64,000 nucleotides of DNA, from positions 62,001-126,000 of the forward strand of contig WTXI01000081.1 in the NCBI GenBank assembly GCA_022376515.1, written 5' to 3'. This stretch comes from Lactifluus volemus. Taxonomy: Eukaryota; Basidiomycota; Agaricomycetes; Russulales; Russulaceae. Positions 12,321 to 23,751 of the stretch are shown piece by piece. The translations under genes and the position numbers were made by a program. Below the pieces are notes generated by a model that made no database searches, was not told the origin of the DNA, and worked only from the letters and a program-made list of their open reading frames with translations. The stretch's first letter is position 1; every line of letters begins with the position of its first letter.

Positions 12321-13124
12321 AGCGAGGCGAGCAACTGAACGTGGCCTAAGAAATTTTCATCTAGAGTCACAGGCATGACTTACGCTAAGTCGGTGAGGAG
12401 GATTCCCCTTCCCCCCAGAAGACCACGGATAATGCTCATGAGCGGACCAACGTGCAAAAGAAAGGGCAGATCATCAAACTCCGCTCGACTGACCGTGTCA
12501 GAAATACGAGTACCTCTCTCCAGACTACCCCGCATGCCACAGGGTGTCAAAGAAATTATATTCCTAATGATGGTGGTTGAGCGTGCTGCAAACCTACAGT
12601 ACTTGATATGAGCAAACGAGACGAGGGGTCTTCAGGAATGATAGAATGGTCGACATAGTGATGTTGGCGGCGAGCGCCGAATGGCTAACGGTAAACACTC
12701 GGCCCGGGAGTCCGTAGACTACCCGTACCACGTTCCGTCCCTTTTCTTAGTACTTTTCATCCGAAGAAAAAGTCTGCAGTGAGTTGTAGAGGGGTCGCTA
12801 ATTTCTCATAAAATGGCTACAGTAGTTTGCTGTGAGATCAACTGAGTATTACATGGAGTTGTGCCAGCGGTTTCCCCCGTTGTCTGTCCATAACACGCAA
12901 CGACGACCTGAAGCACAAATTGATCTATATGCTCCTATCCTGAGCCAAAAAGTGTGGGACCGTACATCAAATGTTGAGACACAGCGCGGACTGTCCGATC
13001 GTCTCGGCTCAGTCCGCGCGCAATAGTAGCAGCTGTGGGGGAGATGGAATAACCAGGAGGGGTCAGGTACTAGCGAAAAGAGAATTGGAGAGCATCCATC
13101 AAGATTAACTGAAACTCCTGATAA
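12321..13124. other. Intergenic, shared with 4800-5620
   Basis: No gene seen. The stretch 12360-12620 is homologous to 4800-5180, and 12690-12740 to 5450-5500, so it belongs to the duplicated unit. The segment 12830-13120 is the downstream flank of the next F-box copy. Confidence 0.5.
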
Positions 13125-14616
13125 TCATCCATTTCTGTGAGATGGACAGTGACGGGGTGATTGGAACGCTGGCGCGAGGAAATGAATGGCTCTATAGCTT
13201 GTTGCGTGGATGCAGAGCTGGATGGAAAGTAGAGATCGTGCAGAACAGCAACGCGTCCATGACCCGTTCCCCAGTGAGCTCTTGCAGCGTAGATGCAACG
13301 ACCTCACCCAGCCTGGGCGGTATACGCATGTACTGCAAAGCCGAAAATGCATGGAAGATCTCCAGCCATTGGGGTTATCCACGTAGTCTTCCCAGTCTGA
13401 AAACACTTCATTGTCAAAGCCTTTGGTATTGATGAGAAGCCGTTCTGCATTGGATAAGAAAGGTGAAATATTGCTGCATATTTGAGCTAGACACCCAACT
13501 TGCCAATCCAACCCATGGCACGATATCGTGATGGATAGAGTGATCGGAAATTTCTTCCCGCCCGCACGATGACCAAGGTGGATCAGGACGCTTTTATCTT
13601 CAAAGTACAGCTTCGCCTCCTTCAAGGACCCGGGGATCTGTGTGCGACTGATGAATTGGATGAAGTGTGGAATGTCAAAATTAAGCCGATTGAAGAACGA
13701 TGTGTGGACGGAAGTAATAGCAGGAGTGTCGATCCGAGCCACAAGATCCTCAAAGTACTCGCTGGCGCCGTGGAATTCCAAAAGGGTGAGAGCGGGGAGG
13801 ACAACACGTGTCAATGAAGACGGGGGTCTATTTGTTGGATTAGGACGAGAAGCTGGGAATTCGAATCCAATGTGAACGAATTTAAGCTTGGCCAACGCGG
13901 ATAGGGCCATAGCCATAGCTTGGGGTGAAATGTAACCAGTGTGGGGTATCATCCCGAGGTGAACTTTGACAAGGTCATGGCAAAATGGAAGCAATTTAGG
14001 TAGTGCCGGAAATGGGATACCAATCAAGATGAGGTCCTTTAGACAGGGAGCAGATCCATCCAAAAAGGTATTGGGAAGCACCGGTGCCGACTTCCGAGTA
14101 AGAAGGCGAAGACGTGTCAAAACTGGATACGGCTTCTCCAACACTTGGTTCAGTCGCTTCAATAGAGTATTTGTTATCTTGAGATCTATTTCGGACACGC
14201 GATTGTGATGCTCGCCGAGTGCGGCAATAATGTTTGCTCCACTCTGGTTGTGTAGTAGAAATCTCGATTCATGTATTCCGATAGGAAAGGAGTATGGCCA
14301 GATATATAGCTTCTTCATGGGTGTGCTCGCATTGCATAAAAGTCGCAAATTAAGGCGAAGCGGTGATTCAAACACAATGTATCTCCACCTTTGGCATACG
14401 TGCACCAGTGGATGCCACCACTGAGGGAAGTAGTACCAAGGCATTTGACAGAAGTCAAAGATTTCCAGGAGGACATCGTCAGGGAGGGATCCGACTGTCG
14501 CGCGTGGGAAAGAAATCGGGCCTACTCGATTCAAGTGAGTGATTGCTTCAGCAGCGGCCTATGGCACGAGACGTACCCAGTCGTCTTTGATCGACACGCG
14601 CTTCCCCATGACGCAT
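13125..14616 (-). pseudogene. F-box protein gene with frameshifted C-terminus
   Basis: Exon 1 is 14616-14577 (MRHGEARVDQRRL plus one base), donor GTACGT, exon 2 from 14521. The frame is normal through the F-box and LRR-like part to DWEDYVDNP. There a G run at 13371-13374 has four bases where the paralogues have five, and the last 80 or so codons are read in the wrong frame. The usual stop after HLTEMD is also changed. The total is still 1437 nt, so a 478-residue product with a new tail is possible. A one-base sequencing error in the homopolymer would give the same picture. Confidence 0.7.
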
Positions 14617-15600
14617 AATGACCTGTCCTTTCCGGGTTTCCCTAGTAACCTTTTTGAGAAGATGTTAATGGGCGTCGAGTGTAATGCTAGTAGTTCGAAA
14701 TTCCACTTGAAGTTAGCTTAGGCTGTTATTACAAGGTGGGATCAGAACTGGACGTACCTGCGAGAAAGAGCAATCTTTGACAGAGGTGCTGACAATTCAG
14801 CTGAGGGACGCCGTCGGCCGCAAGGCGCAAGGCGCAAAAATCCGAATATGTGGGGTCGTGCGGGCACGTGCATGTCACATGATTCATGCGCAAACACATA
14901 AGAATGCCCAGGATATTGGCCAACATCCACTCTGAGTATCGTTAAGTATAACATGTAATTTACAGGTGTGACAAATCATATAAAGGGGTCCCCGAAAAGA
15001 GGAACCTCGAAGGCAGAGTCTACCGCGATGGAGTAGTTCACGAGAGCAGATTAGGTACACCCAACTGCTCGTTCTCTCCCGTATATTAACGTGAATTCCA
15101 TTCACAAGTCGACATCCAATCAAACATTTTGAAGTACTTGCTGACTTAGACTCGCGGGAAATGTAGGTCGTTCGCGCGGGACACTTCAACAATCGAGCGG
15201 TAGTACACCAGCAGTGCAGCATGAGCGTTCAATGACGTCGAGACGCATGTCGGTCGTGGTCGCGTAGGTGCTTGAATGATCGTAACAAATTTGTCATTCA
15301 GGTCAGTAGTCTACCGTTGTACACGGCAGACACGGAAATCTGAGAGAAGCATTTAGGGAGCGAAGATTAAAGAGCGAACACAAGATGGTGCGGATTAGTT
15401 GACACGATCAAAATACCTATTGGACTGACAACATGGGTCTGTTGAGAGAAAAGATGGCAGTAGTTCCTCATGGAATCGCTTGTATATTGCATCGGGGCCA
15501 TGACAATGGATGCCCCTGTGGTGCAAAGGGGTGCGAGATACCATACAAGAAGATTATGTGGAAGGTTGTGGAGGAAGGGGTGAGGTGTTCCTCCTCCTCC
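14617..15600. repeat. F-box upstream block (diverged) and flank
   Basis: Upstream region of the locus ending at 14616, with the leader donor at about 14755-14750 and an AT-rich part near 14940-14990. The segment 15060-15300 is related to 35640-35860 and 56640-56830. The stretch 15420-15620 resembles 57010-57150 and 60790-60940, the downstream flank of the more diverged F-box subgroup. No gene seen. Confidence 0.5.
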
Positions 15601-16560
15601 GTGAGATATAAAGTGACACTGGCAGGGTGATGCAGTGAAAGTGACAGGATGATTGAAGAGCTGGCAGAAATGAACGGCCTTATAACTTGCCAGTGCTACG
15701 CAGATGCAGAGCGGGGGCTCTGACGTAGGGAACGATCGCCGAGCACATGTAACGCTTCCATAAGCCTCTCCTCAGTGAGCCCTTGCGGTGCAGATGCAGT
15801 AACCTTGTCCAACATGGGGGGTATCTTCATATGTCGCACAGCTGAAAATGCATGGAAGAGCTCCAGCCATTGGGGGTTATCCACGTAGTCTTTCCAACCT
15901 AAAAGCGCCATAGTCCCGTAGTCACAGTAACACGTATCGATGAGAAGCCGTTCTAGATGGAATATGAAAGGTGAAATATTTGCCGCATATATGAGCAAAA
16001 CACGAAACTAACCAATCAAAAGCACGGCACAATATCGTGATAGATAGAACGATCGGAAATCCGTTCCATCTCGAAATGCCGGGATGACCAAAGTCGATAT
16101 GGGCGCCCGTTCAACGGAGTACAGCTTGGCTTCTTTGAAGGACCCGGGATCTCGTGCGATCGACAATTTGAACGAATTGTGGAAGGTCAAAATCTGAGCT
16201 GATTAAAAAACGCAGAGTTCAGGGTGATAATAGAAGGAGAGTCGATCCCAGCCCACGAAATCCTGAAAGTATTCGCTAGTGCCATGGATGAACAGCTTGG
16301 CAGAGTGAGGAGGCCCGGGATGACGCGTGTCAACGGAAGCGGAGGTCTGTCTATTCGTTCAAGGAGAGAAGCTGGGGGCGTAAATGCAAGATTGAGGGAT
16401 TCGGGCTTGGTCAACGCGGAGGGGCTGTGGCCACGGCTCCAGGTGAAAATGTACGATGAAATAACCGGTATTGGTACCTCCCAGAGTCGAGCATGGACGA
16501 GGTTGTGGCGAGACAGAAGAAGCTTTGGTAATGGGGAAGAAATGAAAGAAGAAAGAGGAA
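15600..16560 (-). pseudogene. F-box protein gene remnant, N-terminus lost
   Basis: Pieces of the family are readable on the minus strand in changing frames. They include KDYVDNPQWLELFHAFSAVRHM and GLTEERLMEALHVLGD (15696-15998), then ITLNSAFFNQLRF and PLPLTRVI further upstream (16187-16540). The F-box and mini-exon are missing: upstream of about 16540 the sequence joins directly to the distal inter-gene segment. Frameshifts and the missing 5' part show that it is dead. It is closer to the copies at 56990-57828 and 60881-62489 than to those at 1942-14616. Confidence 0.7.
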
Positions 16561-17454
16561 ATCTGACCTGAAGAGAATCACGTCGACGCTCGTCACGAAG
16601 CGGAAATACTGGCCATGGATACCCAGTAGACAAAAACGGAGAATTCGTGCCAGGTGGAGGCAGAGGTACGGTGTAAGGAGGGCGAGGGACGTGATGACGA
16701 AGTGCCAATGATGATGAGGCCTGTGAGGCATGTGAGGTAGAAGAACGAAAAGAAAGGTCATGGCAATCGACATTACCACGGGCATAGTCAACGTTTTCAC
16801 TGGCACTGGCAGCCTTCTGTTGGAGTATATTGGCACTTTGCTAGATGCTGAGGAGGGACGAGGATTGGCCGCGGGAGCCCGAGGAACGCGATGCACCGCC
16901 ATCGCGGCGCCGGGATGGATCACCGGCACGCACGCTCTGTCACCCCCCGTTGGGGCGGACGCCCAGACGTTTTACGATACCCCTTCACGTTTCACGCTGG
17001 CCTACATTCTTTAAGATAGTGTTACTTCCATAGTAGCTACTAATATGACTACCAATTGCTGAATAAAATCAAGATGAGATAAAGCGAGAGAAAATGACGA
17101 GCGGCGCGCTCGGTCCTCGAGTGAGGCTGCAGCCTCGTGAAACGCGCAAGGAGCCTCGGGAAACGAGTCTGGACTCTAGCTTGAGCAAATTGCATCGGCA
17201 CCATCGTGCCACTTTAGTTCCTTCCAGTTCTCGCGTGCCTTCTCCGCGTTGTCGCGTTTATCCCGCTCGTTTTCCTTCGTTATCATTCGATTTTGCTTTC
17301 ACCTTCCAGGCACTAGTAGCAGCTGTAGAACTCGCCCCAGAATATTGCATGTGATTCTTTCTCACACATCGAAACCTCTGTACCATTTACTGAGGGATCT
17401 CCTGCCAGTTCAACGCTAGTCTCAACCAATTTGCGATTGCGTGCCGCAGAAACC
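16561..17454. repeat. Block lying downstream of FunK1 copy A
   Basis: The segment 16760-17010 (GTTTTCACTGGCACTGGCAG) recurs at 37440-37745 and 50990-51240, and 17200-17340 recurs at 37950-38110 and 51390-51550. All three lie on the 3' side of a FunK1 copy, so they are part of that duplicated unit. Open frames occur on both strands but differ between copies; a 3' untranslated region or decayed flank is likely. Confidence 0.55.
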
Positions 17455-19680
17455 TCACAAGCCCCTACGGAACGTTTTATCAACACGGTGTTCCATGAAT
17501 CCCTCGCCACGATTCTTGATCATGAAGTCCAGGATTAAACGCTGAAACGCTTCTGTGATGTAACGTCCGTCCTTTCGAGGATCTGACGCTGGAAGCCAAT
17601 GGCTGTCAATAACAAGAATCGCGGCAAGATCCTTGATTAAATGTCGCAGGGGATTGTAGAATGAATGGAGGAGGTTGGGTGACATTGACTCTGGGAGAGA
17701 CCTGATTAACCGCTCTCTGGATTCGTGCTTTTCGTTCAAATCGACCCATGACCCCAGGTGGATCTTTTCCTTGTGAAAGTTTTCAGGCTGCGCGACCATA
17801 GCCCAGTGAAGAAGCAGCCAAAACACAGATTCAGAATCGTGTTCTAGTTCGTGCCTCCACTTGCCGCGATATTCGTTATCAGACTCTGCAGGAAAAAAGG
17901 GGAAAAATGTATTTGAGCTCGGGAATTTCTTAACTCGGTCGGGGTGGGCATCAGCATAGCGATCAGGACTGTTGGGAATCCCAGGAACGTAGGCAAGAAC
18001 GGGTGGCACAGGTCCTCCCCGTTCAACAGCTCGAGCAATAAACAAAGGTGTTCCCTCGTAGAAAGGAGAGTCAGGCCAGCATACGGATAACGACCGGCAT
18101 GCAACTCACAGTTCGGGCGATTTGCGTCTTCTTATCAGGATCTAAGTGCTCCGCAAGGTTAAAGTCAACAAGGAGCATCGATGTTTCCAACGGATTGGAG
18201 CTACGTCCAACCATTGTCAGCGACAATCCAAGTTCAACTTCTATATATACATACCTCAAGCCAGGAGATACTTGGCATAGCAGAGCGGCAACCCGTTGGT
18301 CTCCGCCTCTTGCGCAGGAGCAACAGACACGGTGTTCGGCGGCAGCGAGCGTTTCGAGCAATTCTCGACATACAGAACGTTTCCTGAGCTGATGTCACGA
18401 TGAAGGACCTTGCGGTGGAGCCGCAAATACCGCAATACTTGCAAACATGTCAGTAGATCGCATCGCCACAGAGATTCAAATACCTTCTAGAACGTCGAAC
18501 AACGTCTCCAACACTTTAGACAGTGTAGGGATGCTCGCGAAAGGAGATCCACTCTCTCCAAGACCCAAGCGGTACTTGCACCTTCCTTTAGACATAGGAG
18601 GCCTAATTGTTTCGCCATATGCGGCCACCACAACGCCAGGCACCCGCTCCGGTTTATGAACATACTCGTTGAGAATTCTTAGTTCTTCAAAACGTCTTTC
18701 AGCTCGGCAAATTGATCCTTAAGTACAGTGAGATCGTTGCTTCCACTTTGAAGTTTGGATTGAAGAGAACATGTGTACGAGTTGTGAACGGATTTCTCGC
18801 ATATACAGGATAAAAACCAGGACACTCTTTCGTGCCTCCCTGATAAGTGATTTTATGGTATACGTTGCCGTGTTTCCTTATCGGGCTTGGTCTCGGTATA
18901 GGATGGATCTGTGAAGCGTTCGCCAGGCTCGTAGAGACGATATATGAACGCATATAAAAGGTTGTTAAGGTCTGGGTCATTCCATTCGACATCGAATTCC
19001 CGTATACCTTCGCCGCCAATCCCAAAAGGAATTTGACGTTGTCGGAGGAGGAAAGGAAACCTTGCGCAACGTAGAGGTCGGGTCTAGCCAAAAGCAGGTA
19101 GTGGAGATATGACATCGCCTGTCGCTTCTGATTTCCTCGGTTTTTCCCGCAGATACCTCCTCCCTGCAAGTCGAATAAATGGCCAGGAATGACGCCGTTG
19201 TTGTTGTTCCAGTCGTCCTCAAAGGCAGCCGTGATGTCGGGCATGCACATTGTGTCCGTAACGTGACATTTGTGATATGTGTTCCGTATTCCGGAACACT
19301 AGGGTAGGGGGTTTGGGAAATCTAAAGTGAAGACGATATGTCGGCGGGAAAGGCAACTACGTAGACAGGGAGTGCTCACCCCTGTCCTTTATAAATTTGG
19401 CCACCTTATTGGCCAATGAAAGAAATTCTCTCGAGTGTTCGTCATGATCAGGAACCCCTTCGGGGGGTTCGACACCCAAAAAGTTGCGGAACTCTGACTT
19501 GTCATGAAAAGGTTCGAGCAGAAAGTGATCATCGTAAGCGAAACTGTGGACTAAAGGGGCCTGGCCACGAGGAGGTGTACATGGGCCTGAATCAGGAGAA
19601 GTCGGAAATGACGTTGACATGGACATTGATATGGTCGTTGACATGGACGTTGACATGGATGTTGACATGGTCGTTGACAT
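17455..19680 (-). pseudogene. FunK1-type protein kinase, copy A, frameshifted
   Basis: Same exon order as the intact copy C. The C-terminal kinase exon (GTPLFIARAVERGGP ... HDSESVFWLLLHWAM) is open at 17455-18051, and the catalytic loop HRDISSGNVLY and DFNLAEHL are present at 18130-18420. Single-base losses break it: after LCYAKYLL (CTCCTGGCTTGAG for CTCCTGGGCTTGAG), in the CCCAAACCCCCTACCC stretch near 19310, and several in the long second exon (18699-19250). The N-terminus is extended by Met-Ser-Thr repeats from a minisatellite at 19609-19690. The kinase is not expected to be made. Confidence 0.8.
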
Positions 19681-19690
19681 GGTCGTTCGA
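19609..19690. repeat. GTTGACATGGAC minisatellite at the FunK1 A start
   Basis: Degenerate 6/12-bp units of GTTGACATGG(A/T)C. On the minus strand they code Met-Ser-Thr/Met-Ser-Met repeats in front of the conserved MSTSFPTSPDSG start, so each unit offers a new in-frame ATG. The same repeat flanks the start of FunK1 copy B, where it supplied the target site of the transposon at 40396-47115. Confidence 0.75.
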
Positions 19691-20960
19691 AAGCAAGAGG
19701 AGCCTTGCTGTCACCAGTTTGCCACAGTTAAGTTTGCCACATCGCTTCCCCACCCTCCCCGTGGCTACTTGGCCCATTCAAACAGTGCTTGCCGTCCGCC
19801 CTCACCGACACCGATATTTCATACTTTGGCCATTTTTGCTTACATTCTGCTCATTGACATATCGGACCACCCCGGTTCCAACGATCTCGCGGTCCGGAGC
19901 CGCCGCCGCCCCTGGCATCAGTGCACCAGCCCCATCCCCTTACTGCACTCGCACCTGCTGCACTGACCTGTGCTCAAAGCCGTCGCATCCGTGCCCTTTC
20001 CACTCGTTCCTGCGCTCGCAGCCATTACACCCACTGCACCCGCCACACATGCACCTGGATTCGCACCTGGACTCAAAGCCGTTGCCCTCGTGCTCCTTTT
20101 CTCCTTTTGCTTGTCGTCTCGTCTGTGATCTTGCGGCTTTCGCTCCTGCCTCGTACGAAAAGGATGGAAGTCAACCACTCGCAATCGGAGCCTCGTCGTC
20201 TGCGTTCGGATGCCGGCAAGGACTACTCTATTTCCACGGAGGCGGAGGAGGTTGTTGATGTCGATTTCGACAGCATCGGCATTGACATTTGCATCAAAAA
20301 CAGCTCGCTGAGCTGTGTATCGCATATAATTTCCTGTGCAGCGGGAACAAGGCCAAGCTGAAGGCCTTCGGCAGCATCGAAAGCGTTGGGAAAGGTATGC
20401 CCCGCGTTTGTTCGAGCTTTGGTTTTGACTGACATCTTGCCCCATCTCGCTCTCTCGCGCTCGATCGTGCTTCAGTTCATGCTTTATTTGTGGTCCAGTG
20501 CCGCGCTCCCTCGTCCATTCCCCTCCCACTAACCTCATTCCCGGGCATCACAAGGGACCACAATCAGTGTCTCATCCAAAAAGCAGCCGAAAATAAAGAA
20601 TCGATGCTGCGTCGGGTATAGTCTTTTCCGCGACACCTTAGATGGGCTCGGATCGACGGGCAGTTGCAGCAGCTGCCCACGGAGAGACCGAGGGACAATC
20701 AGACGCCGAGCAAAAACGGGCCGTGACCGAATGTGTGAGTGGGCTCCGAGTCCTTTCTCTTTTACCTCTCTGATCTTCAGTCCATCATGGATGAGCTCAC
20801 ATTTCTGCTGTTTTTACGGCACGCAATTTTCGTGCGGGGCATCCGTATGGGAGTGACAAGGAACGTCAAGAACAATGTACCATAGAACATGTTGACACTG
20901 CAGAACCACGGTAAGATTCTTGCCGTTCTGTTTTTTTTCGCTCGCTTCGAGTCACTCACT
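19691..20960 (+). other. Upstream region of FunK1 copy A, with a conserved short frame
   Basis: This region is paralogous to 47180-48400. Most longer frames here shift between the two copies. One short plus-strand frame, 20164-20361, keeps its reading: it starts MEVNHSQSEPRRLRSDAGKD and continues with acidic DVDFDSIGIDI. Its partner at 47662-47826 differs mostly by conservative changes. I do not recognise the family. The segment could be an exon of a gene divergent from FunK1, with the rest decayed. A further patch around 20575-20700 is also conserved between the copies. Confidence 0.35.
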
Positions 20961-21261
20961 CTGCTCTGCAAGGACAGGCAACCAATCCCTGTGGCCGCCA
21001 TCATCACATGTCACGTGACACCAATGCACGCGCACCCCAGCTACTGTATCTGCGCCCATAAAGAAAACGGTCACCCATTTTGGCGGCGATGATAGAGACC
21101 AACCTCCATTCTGAGTGTCATCAAGTATAATTATAATTTACAAGTGTAACGAATAATATAAAGGTGACCATGATAAGCAAGATGATAAGCGGATCATTGA
21201 AGGCAGAGTCCGCCACGATAGGGGTAGTAGTTCTCGAGAGCGCTTATTAGCTACACCCAAC
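20961..21261. repeat. F-box upstream block, left half, cut by the hAT element
   Basis: Similar to 56400-56600, including the AT-rich stretch and the run GAGAGCGCTTATTAGCTACA. It stops at the hAT target duplication CACCCAAC (21254-21261) and resumes at 35590, where AGCTGTCTTTACGGCAT continues the block. This shows that the 14.3-kb insert entered a pre-existing F-box unit. Confidence 0.7.
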
Positions 21262-22326
21262 CAGGGTTGTCAGCATCAGCCTGACCCCCCATCAGCGAGG
21301 GTCGGCCATCACCTGACCCATCAAGCATCAGATGCGAATCCGATGGGGGGTCAGGAAAAATTCACATCACGTGTATATTACATGTACATAGCACAAGCGA
21401 GTACTAGTCCATTCTTGGGTAGTACAGTCTAGGAGTATGCTATGTGACGTTGAGCCTAAGTTTTCGGTATCCTGTAACCGCTGGCATGTCCATCCATCAT
21501 AAGAGCTCCCTGTGGGCACACTTCCTGACTACGGGCCAGCACTACAAAGAAAACAAGTCACATCTTGCGGCAGTATGCAAATACTGCATGACAAACCATA
21601 TGCAGAACCTAAAGGAGGAGGATGCGATGGCAGTACTCAACGGGAACCTCAAATCTGTGAGAACAGACTCTGAATTGACAGAGCATGGTAAGTTTGCTTA
21701 TTTCTTCGTTGATAGGACTGTTGCACTCACAATAATGTCATAGCCCTCACTTCAATACCAAATATGCCTATCTGCGGGCAACTGACAACTATGCTTGGGC
21801 ACCTAAGGAGATGCCCAACAATCGACCCTGTTATTCGTGTTCAAGCTTTGTTAGACCGTGAAACAGAAAAGAATGTTTACCAAGCCAATAAAACCACCCA
21901 GGAGTCTCAAACACTTCCCGCAGCGTCATCCTCCACACCGGGTCAAGCTACAGCCTCATCAGCCATTTTACCCTTCCCCCGTGCCACTTCTTATCCTCCT
22001 ATACGCTTCATGACACCATCAGCACTATCTGAAGACAGTTACCACCCACAAAAACGAGCACAAACTGATGACTTACCGGAGACAGACGCTAACAGCGGCC
22101 CAACCCCCGCTGAGCTACAAAAGGCCTTAGATGAGCGCATTTGTCGTCTCTTTGTTTCCTGTGACTATTCATGGAACTCAGCTGCAAATTTCGAATGGAT
22201 GGCCTTTATTCAAGACTTCTGTTTGCCCGGTTTAAGGATGCCAGATCGTCGAGACCTTGGAGGACATATTCTAGAGGGAGAAGCAACCAAGGCAGTCCAA
22301 GATGTGGGGGTGAAGACAAGGGGGAA

Positions 22327-23262
22327 TGTCACGGTTCGCAGGGACCGTGGCTCGAAGTGAGCATCGTTCTGGTTGGCTATTTGCTGTGGCGAGTCGAACA
22401 AGACTAGCAACACCAAATAGTCGATTCTAGCACGCACAGGCAAGGTCCTGAGAGGAGTAGACTTGACTGTGCGAACTCTCGGTGTTCGTATCGCGTGAGG
22501 CGGTTAATACGGGCCGGCGCACGCGATGGTCGGAGTTACCGTTCCCAAAAGGGATAGACGGTGGCAGATGGGTTAATGACGATGTGTGGGTTCAACCGCA
22601 ACACGGGCGCGAGTGTAACTGGAACGCAAGGGGTGCTCGCCTTCCAAGGACACTCGTGAGAGGTTGAACTAAGGTTCAAGGGCGGACGCGGGGTGAGAAG
22701 TGGGGACTACTTCTCACAGCGCGTTCGTATTAGGGTTCAGGCGTCTGGGGACTTGTTTCAAGGAAATGGAACAAGTTCACAGATGTCTGATCGTGGCGCG
22801 AAGTACCTAGATCAAGGTACGAAGAGGGGATTCACAAGAAGAGAGGAGAAGATGCGATGCGAGTGTGAGCAGGGAACAATGAACTGCGATTCTAGACGAA
22901 GCTGAAGCTGGGGCTTTAGCTTGTCTACAGGGCCCTATTTATGCGTACAGAGGGCCAGCCAACTATCCTACAAAGGTCACAGTACAGTAGCGAAGTCAAG
23001 ACTATTGACTAAGGACCTGAGTCAGTTCTGATGACTCAAGAACTGACTCAGTGCGTCTGACTCAAGATCTGAGTCAAGAACGCTGACTCAAGATTTGAGT
23101 CATGATCCCTGAGTCAAGTACACGTCCAAAACGGCGATGCACAGCCCCTAGAAGTCGCACAGAGGGGGCTGGCCAAGGAAAGGGATCCTAGGTCATAACA
23201 CAAGTCGAAAAATAGACGGAGAATAGCAAGGAATGGGCCGGACGGCCCGCATAACCGTAACA
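22327..23262 (-). mobile_element. Solo LTR of the gypsy family, inverted
   Basis: 936 bp, beginning TGTCACGGTTCGCAGG and ending CCCGCATAACCGTAACA. It is the reverse complement of the 934-bp LTRs at 26807 and 34343, with scattered differences. It is flanked by the 5-bp duplication GGGAA (22322-22326 and 23263-23267). The internal region is gone, as expected after LTR-LTR recombination. It is older than the full element nearby, because it has diverged from LTRs that look identical to each other. It carries the same array of TGA(C/G)TCA sites (about 23018-23120). Confidence 0.93.
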
Positions 23263-23751
23263 GGGAAGCTTGCAACAGGCCAGTGCGATGGCTGGAAAAG
23301 TCATGCAAAGGTGCCGGTGGTCACGTCGATGATGACGGTTGAAAATAAGGTGCGTGACGATGCAACATCACGCTCACGCTGCGTATTATCTCACCTCGCC
23401 AATTATGGTAGGCATATCTCGTGCGCACACATGACATGCGCGGCCAGCCAAAAACTGGTGATCGGCTCTACGAGCTCACAAGAGATGACATCAGCTATAT
23501 GCAAAATACTTTTGGGGTTCAAGTCATTGCCTATTGTACAGATGATGGCCCAGATGGGAAGAAAATGCGTCGGCTTCTTCATGAAGCACTAATTGAGATC
23601 ATAGTTCTTGTTTGCTGGGCACATCAAGTAAACCTGATGGTTGGTGACTACTTAAAGGCAAATCCAGACCTCAAGGACACTGTCAACAAGGCTTTGGAGG
23701 TCATGAAGTGGTTTAACAATCACAGCCTTGCACATGACTGGCTTATGCATC

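Noticed and set aside
19416..20258. 280-codon plus-strand frame across the FunK1 A start and its upstream region
   Set aside because: Its first third is antisense to the FunK1 N-terminus and the rest is not kept in frame at the paralogous site 47165-47830.
23018..23120. Regular TGACTCA/TGAGTCA words considered as a CRISPR-like array
   Set aside because: The repeats are 7 bp within an LTR of a eukaryotic retrotransposon and recur in all its LTRs; they fit transcription-factor sites.
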